From assembly GCA_011033025.1 (NCBI GenBank), contig WFMF01000081.1, forward strand, positions 248,001 to 312,000: a stretch of 64,000 bases of DNA, written 5' to 3'. Origin of the DNA: Beroe forskalii (Eukaryota; Ctenophora; Nuda; Beroida; Beroidae). Position numbers and translations under genes: made by a program. The notes below the pieces were generated by a model. The model did no database searches and was not told the DNA's origin. It was given only the letters and a program-made list of their open reading frames with translations. Positions 59,485 to 64,000 of this stretch are shown here, one piece after another. Each line of letters opens with the position of its first letter. Positions within the stretch are counted from its first letter, which is position 1.

Positions 59485-60146
59485 TCTATAAAGAGCTGCA
59501 CTTGCTGAGCAGTGCTCTATAAAGAACTGCGCTGCTGGGCTCTATAAAAGCTGCACTTGCTGAGCAGTGCTCATAAAGAGCTGCACTTGCTGAGCAGTGC
59601 TCTATAAAGAGCTGCTGCAGTGCTCTATAAAGAGCTGCGCGCTGAGCAGTGCTCTATAAAGAGCTGCACTTGCTGAAGAGCGAGGTGCTCTATAAAGAGC
59701 TGCACTTGCTGAGTGCTCTATAAAGAGCTGCACCTGCTGAGCAGTGCTATAAAGAGCTGCACTTGCTGAGCAGTGCTCTATAAAGAGCTGCACTTGCTGA
59801 GCAGTGCTCTATAAAGAGCTGCACTTGCTGAGCAGTGCTCTATAAAGAGCTGCACTTGCTGAGCAGTGCTTTATAAAGAGCTGCACTTGCTGAGCAGTGC
59901 TCTTTAAAGAGCTGCACTTGCTGAGCAGTGCTCTTTAAAGAGTTGCACTTGCTGAGCAGTGCTCTACAAAGAGCTGCACTTGCTGAGCAGTGCTCTATAA
60001 AGAGCTGCACTTGCTGAGCAGTGAGCAGTGCTCTATAAAGAGCTGCACTTCCTGAGCAGTGCTCTATAAAGAGCTGCACTTGCTGAGCAGTGCTCTATAA
60101 AGAGCTGCACTTGCTGAGCAGTGCTCTATAAAGAGCTGCACTTGCT
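59485..60146. repeat. 31-bp minisatellite, about 22 copies
   Basis: The unit is TCTATAAAGAGCTGCACTTG plus CTGAGCAGTGC (31 bp). Several units are shortened or carry single changes, mainly in the left half; the right half is nearly uniform. Each unit contains a TATAAA word and an imperfect GCACTTGCT/(G)AGCAGTGC hairpin. As 31 is not a multiple of three, the minus strand is open in rotating frames, which accounts for the Ala/Leu/Ser/Cys-rich ORFs over it. Confidence 0.95.
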
Positions 60147-61975
60147 TCGCTGCTGGCAGCGGCCGATGGCTGTTTCCTCCTTGGGTTCGACTACTACGAC
60201 GGAGAGTATAATAGGAGATCAGAGAATAATATGAGAATAATATGGGCAGAGAATGAGAGAAAGAGAGAAGATAAAGGAGGAGTACAAAGGAGGAGAAAAA
60301 GAAAGAATATGAAGGAGACGATAGCCCGAGAGGTAGGTTTCAGGCACGTTCATGCTAGAGCCCGTTCTCTCTTCCTCCCATCGACTACACTCCAGGACAA
60401 AAGCATCAGCGGCGTGGGTCGGCGAAAAGTCGTACGAAATTGAAGCACGTAACTATGCAGCAAGCCCTGGGAGATTGCTGAGCGATCATATATTACATTA
60501 TGAATGTTATTTCTAAGACATGTAATTCCCCCTAAACATAATCTATGATGATTGCTTTTAAATTGCCTTAATCGTGGTAAATTATATACAACAATTCTTT
60601 CAAAATTGCAGTGACAAAAGAGGAAAACAGAAAAGAAAGCTTTGTACTGCTTCCTCTTCTTCTTCTCCTTACTTTCTGCGGAATACAATTGAAAATGTTA
60701 TGCGAAGAGTTATCTCTTTGAGACTATTTCATAACGTACTCGAACAGTTCAAAATAAGGGAGCAGCTCAGCCTCTCAAGAAGGATTTAAGTAGGGATTTG
60801 CGTATATTCGTTACGTTGAGGGCATCCCTTAGTCGGAAATATATACGTGTATGGCTCACATAAATGTGTACTAACTTAGACAAAATTCATTTTTGTGTCC
60901 TGACTCCCCCAAATATGTGGATTATGGCTCATATATATTGCTATATGAGCTCGTATAATATGTAAACGTCGAGACATAACCACTGCTTTCAGAACCATTC
61001 GATCGCTGGTAAATGGAGGTAAAATTAGTGTGTTATTCCTTGGGGAACAAACTGCAGTTTCCTCATGAAGTAACTGTACAAATAAAACTCTACTATATTA
61101 TAGGAGTACAAGTAAATGTGGTCTAGAAGCTTTACTGAGGCTCGAGGTTAAGGTCATCTCAATCGAGTGGTTTTCGGGTTGAAATTACCAAATTATACGT
61201 TGGATTAGAACCTTATGGAGTGCGAATGGAAGGTGAGGAGAAGCAGCCAGCATATTTCAGGTAGAGGTACCGAAAACTGCAATGGAGTTTGAAGAATATT
61301 GTGACGCAGAGTAAAGTGCGGTGCTGAAATATGTTCAGCGATATGAAAGAATAAACCTACGAACCTTATTTGAAAGTTGGACTTCGACGAAAAATGCGTT
61401 AATTTTAATCTTCTACCTCTACCTTGACCCAGACTCTAACTTGAACCATACTTGAGATACGTAACATCATATAACATTCGGTGATACAAAGATGTTCTTA
61501 AGGAAAAGTAGAGCAGTAGATACGACAGGAACTGGTTATGCACGAGGCAAAAGAAAACCACCGTGGAAGACTCCTAGAGAGCGACTATAAACAAGATGCA
61601 AGAGCAGCTCTTTACCTGCAGAACCTGGAAAAATACCAGAAATTGACTTGAGATTATATTAATCCGAGACAAGAGGAAACAAAGATCCACAGGCAGACTT
61701 CCCCACCGTTTAGCCTATACAACTACATGACGTAGCACGATTACATGAACTCACGGAACTTACACTGGTAATATGCTGACGCTTGAGGGAGATGGTAACT
61801 GCTGCACTTGTAATGTGAGACATAGCAAGAATAGGGCTGTATAAAAGATATTTAAATAATAATAATGTTAATGATTTAACCAACTGGCGGGTGAGGGCCG
61901 CCTCCTCCAGTGTCTACAAGTGGTGTATATGTGAGTTCACTAACAAAAGATTCACTCCGTGCGCTGGCCGACACA

Positions 61976-61976
<1 letters not shown>
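60147..61976. other. No recognised gene
   Basis: Starts with a modestly GC-rich stretch (to about 60200), then purine-rich DNA at 60230..60320 and AT-rich sequence. Overlapping open frames on both strands at 60231..60688 have no recognisable domain. Confidence 0.45.

Positions 61977-62008
<32 letters not shown>
61977..62008. repeat. (CA)n microsatellite, about 16 units
   Basis: A CA tract followed by a short TA run (62016..62027). Confidence 0.95.
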
Positions 62009-62011
<3 letters not shown>

Positions 62012-63744
62012 GGTTATATATATATATAATGTCAGATTATGGCAATTTTGTGTGGCCTTCTGCTGCGGAGAATTAAACTCCCAAAGACCTGTACATGTAC
62101 TGAACCTATAATATAAAATTACCTGAGCTCATACAGAAGCGTACAGATGAATAGAGATAGAAAGAGAGGAGAAAGAGAGAATCCTGGATCTTGGGATCCC
62201 ACGAGGTGAAGAGAGGTGGACGGAAAGAATGGGTCCAAAGATGTGCACGTCGTAAGGAATTGATTGATCAGTGATAATTGAATGATAGGCAATAGCAGGT
62301 CAATTACATCGAAAGGATCTTGAAAATCCATAATGCCCATGCTACATATAAACAGAAACCAAAATTGTATTAAAGTCAAAGGAAAGAAAATTTCATGGTA
62401 GGACCAAAAATAATCAAAATTGTTTGTATTTTCTCGACGCATATAATAGCTCAACTTTGCATATTATGCAAAGTGTACTATTAAAAGTAATAGTATGCGC
62501 CACGAAGCCCAAACAACTTCAATTGTTGTTTTTGATCCTTCCTAAAATTGTGAAAATAATGGGCAAGTTGATTAAAACGTCGAAGAAATATTTTAGCTTG
62601 ATTACCCTTAATAGCTGTTTTTTAAAATTTCATTTCCATGTCTAACACAATAACACAATTAATGGTGGTGCCATCAATGACAAATTTCGCCTGCAATAAA
62701 ATGTTAATAACTGCTACTCTTTAAAGCTATATCAACAACTTGAGTAAGAGCATACTAGATCTCTTAATGATTAGGCATTGATTAAAGGTTAAATCATATT
62801 AATTCGATCTTAGTATAATGGCCTGCAGTTTGTTCATTATATCTACTTTAAATCATAACGTTCAAATTTTACAGAAATTTGAAAATTATTCATCACAAAT
62901 GGGCAAATTCAAGGTTCATACGAACCGACGAACGATTTTACGGCAGCAGACCAGAGGCAGTCAGTCGACAGTCCTACTACTGTTCAACTTTTGACTTCTC
63001 AATTTGATATATCATGATCAATATCCTTAAAATGTGCGGAGACATAATATCTGCAAAATATACCATGTCAACACAAGTATTAAAGACCAATACAAGAATT
63101 CATTCGGGAGATTATTATTAATTTCAATGGAGTAGAATCCTATAATTTGTATGCCCAAAGCAAGTTGCAGTTAGACGAATCACCGCTCAGGATTAGTAAA
63201 TGCTAAGCGAGCAGATCAGTTGAGCCAGTAAGTGCTACGGATTTAAAAACCAATATGCCGCCGCATTTAAATTAACATATAACGAATCAAGGTCCGCCAA
63301 ACTGTGAATCTGTCGTAGTAACTTAGTAATATATCGTAATTACATTATTATTGTGTGAGCAATAATAGATGGGGGAACTATAATAAAAGAATAAAGTAGG
63401 TATTAAATAATAAATGAGTGAGCTAAGTAGTAAATGAGCGAAACTCATGCAATTTCATAAGATTCGCGTCCGGAATAAATCCTTGAATTTACTTAACAAA
63501 CCTAATACTTATAGTATTAATTGCTAATAAACGATGATGAGTTATAACTATAATATTATATTCAAATTTAAGACTCTAATTAGAAATGCTATTTAAACTC
63601 GTGAAGGCTCCATACATAATACTACGCTGAGAAGTTAATAGCCAGGCTAATGAGGATTGAGCTCAATGAATCGATGTATTACTCTAATTATATCCAAACG
63701 TCTAGACCTAGAAAGTATTGTTAGACAACCTACCTTGCTCTTGC
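62009..63744. other. No recognised gene
   Basis: AT-rich sequence with short chance-like open frames only. Confidence 0.5.
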
Positions 63745-64000
63745 GAAAACTAGGCTGTCTATAATGTCATTAATTCATCACTTGGATCTAGGCAAGGTAA
63801 TTTCATTAATTTGGCACTTAGAACTAGGCAAGGTAATTTACTAATTTCATTAATTCATCACTTAGAACTAGGCAAGGTTATTTCATTAATTTATCACTAA
63901 GAACTAGGCTAGGAAATATCATAAATTCATCACTTAGAACTAGGCAAGGTAATGTCTTTAATAATTAATTCATCACTTAGATCTAGGCAATGTCATCAAT
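63745..64000. repeat. ~40-bp minisatellite at the window edge
   Basis: Six or more diverged units built on ATTAATTCATCACTTAGAAC plus TAGGCAAGGTAAT, with occasional insertions. The array runs to the last base and presumably continues beyond it. Confidence 0.85.

Noticed and set aside
59602..60079. Leu/Ala/Cys-rich minus-strand ORFs
   Set aside because: Translation of the 31-bp minisatellite in rotating frames.
61891..61935. Open + strand segment reading RAASSSVYKWCI before a GTGAGT donor
   Set aside because: No acceptor precedes it and the frame then runs into a CA microsatellite.
1..64000. Search for CRISPR arrays, bacterial operons, tRNA or rRNA genes
   Set aside because: No regular spacer-repeat array, no dense ORF layout and no recognisable tRNA or rRNA sequence; the tandem arrays lack unique spacers and the genes are spliced.

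Overview
The window is a piece of a metazoan nuclear genome, most likely a bilaterian invertebrate. It is AT-rich, holds spliced genes with short exons (GT-AG introns, several with GTGAGT or GTAAGT donors), and is crowded with eukaryotic transposons. The arthropod-style TCAGT initiator near 27345 and the makeup of the transposons hint at an arthropod, but I cannot fix the taxon. There are no rRNA genes, tRNAs, CRISPR arrays or bacterial operons that I can see. By my rough estimate about ten ORFs of 100 codons or more are expected here by chance, so an open frame alone was not taken as evidence of a gene.

Genes. (1) The best gene is a complete 7-exon LAMP-type lysosomal membrane glycoprotein on the + strand (45640..54199). 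It has a signal peptide, four luminal cysteines, seven N-glycosylation sequons, one transmembrane helix and a C-terminal GYERV lysosomal sorting signal. (2) Divergent from it on the - strand is an ankyrin-repeat gene with six consecutive, phase-compatible exons (42661 down to 39347). Both ends are unresolved; a possible terminal exon lies at 35905..35938. (3) At the left edge, 626..819 on the - strand is a GC-rich internal exon of an unidentified gene, with a triplicated splice acceptor. A few weaker exon candidates are listed at low confidence.

Mobile DNA dominates the rest. 23138..24201 is a decayed Mutator-like (MULE) element with about 150-bp terminal inverted repeats (TIRs), an 8-bp target-site duplication (TSD) and a transposase fragment. 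30100..31495 is a LINE that kept a full ORF1 (PHD-like finger plus CCHC knuckles) but lost ORF2 after about 30 codons, and it abuts a ~150-bp satellite. 33143..33663 is a TA-flanked MITE. 36691..38824 and 48763..50912 are two inverted copies of a ~2.14-kb TIR element with 6-bp TSDs. The second copy is nested inside a palindromic TTAA-flanked element within LAMP intron 4. A mariner/IS630-type transposase relic lies in LAMP intron 6 and a LINE RT 3' end lies in an ankyrin-gene intron. 55461..58310 is a field of fold-back MITEs. Tandem arrays include a 22-copy 31-bp hairpin minisatellite (59485..60146), a ~40-bp array running off the right edge, and several dinucleotide tracts.

Regulation. Two clusters of CACGTG E-boxes stand out (9699..9737 and 27280..27307). 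The second sits just upstream of a TATATAA box and a TCAGT initiator and is a plausible promoter. Between the ankyrin and LAMP genes lies a local GC-rich cluster of repeated 65-110 bp modules. The rest of the window is intergenic or intronic sequence in which I recognise nothing.
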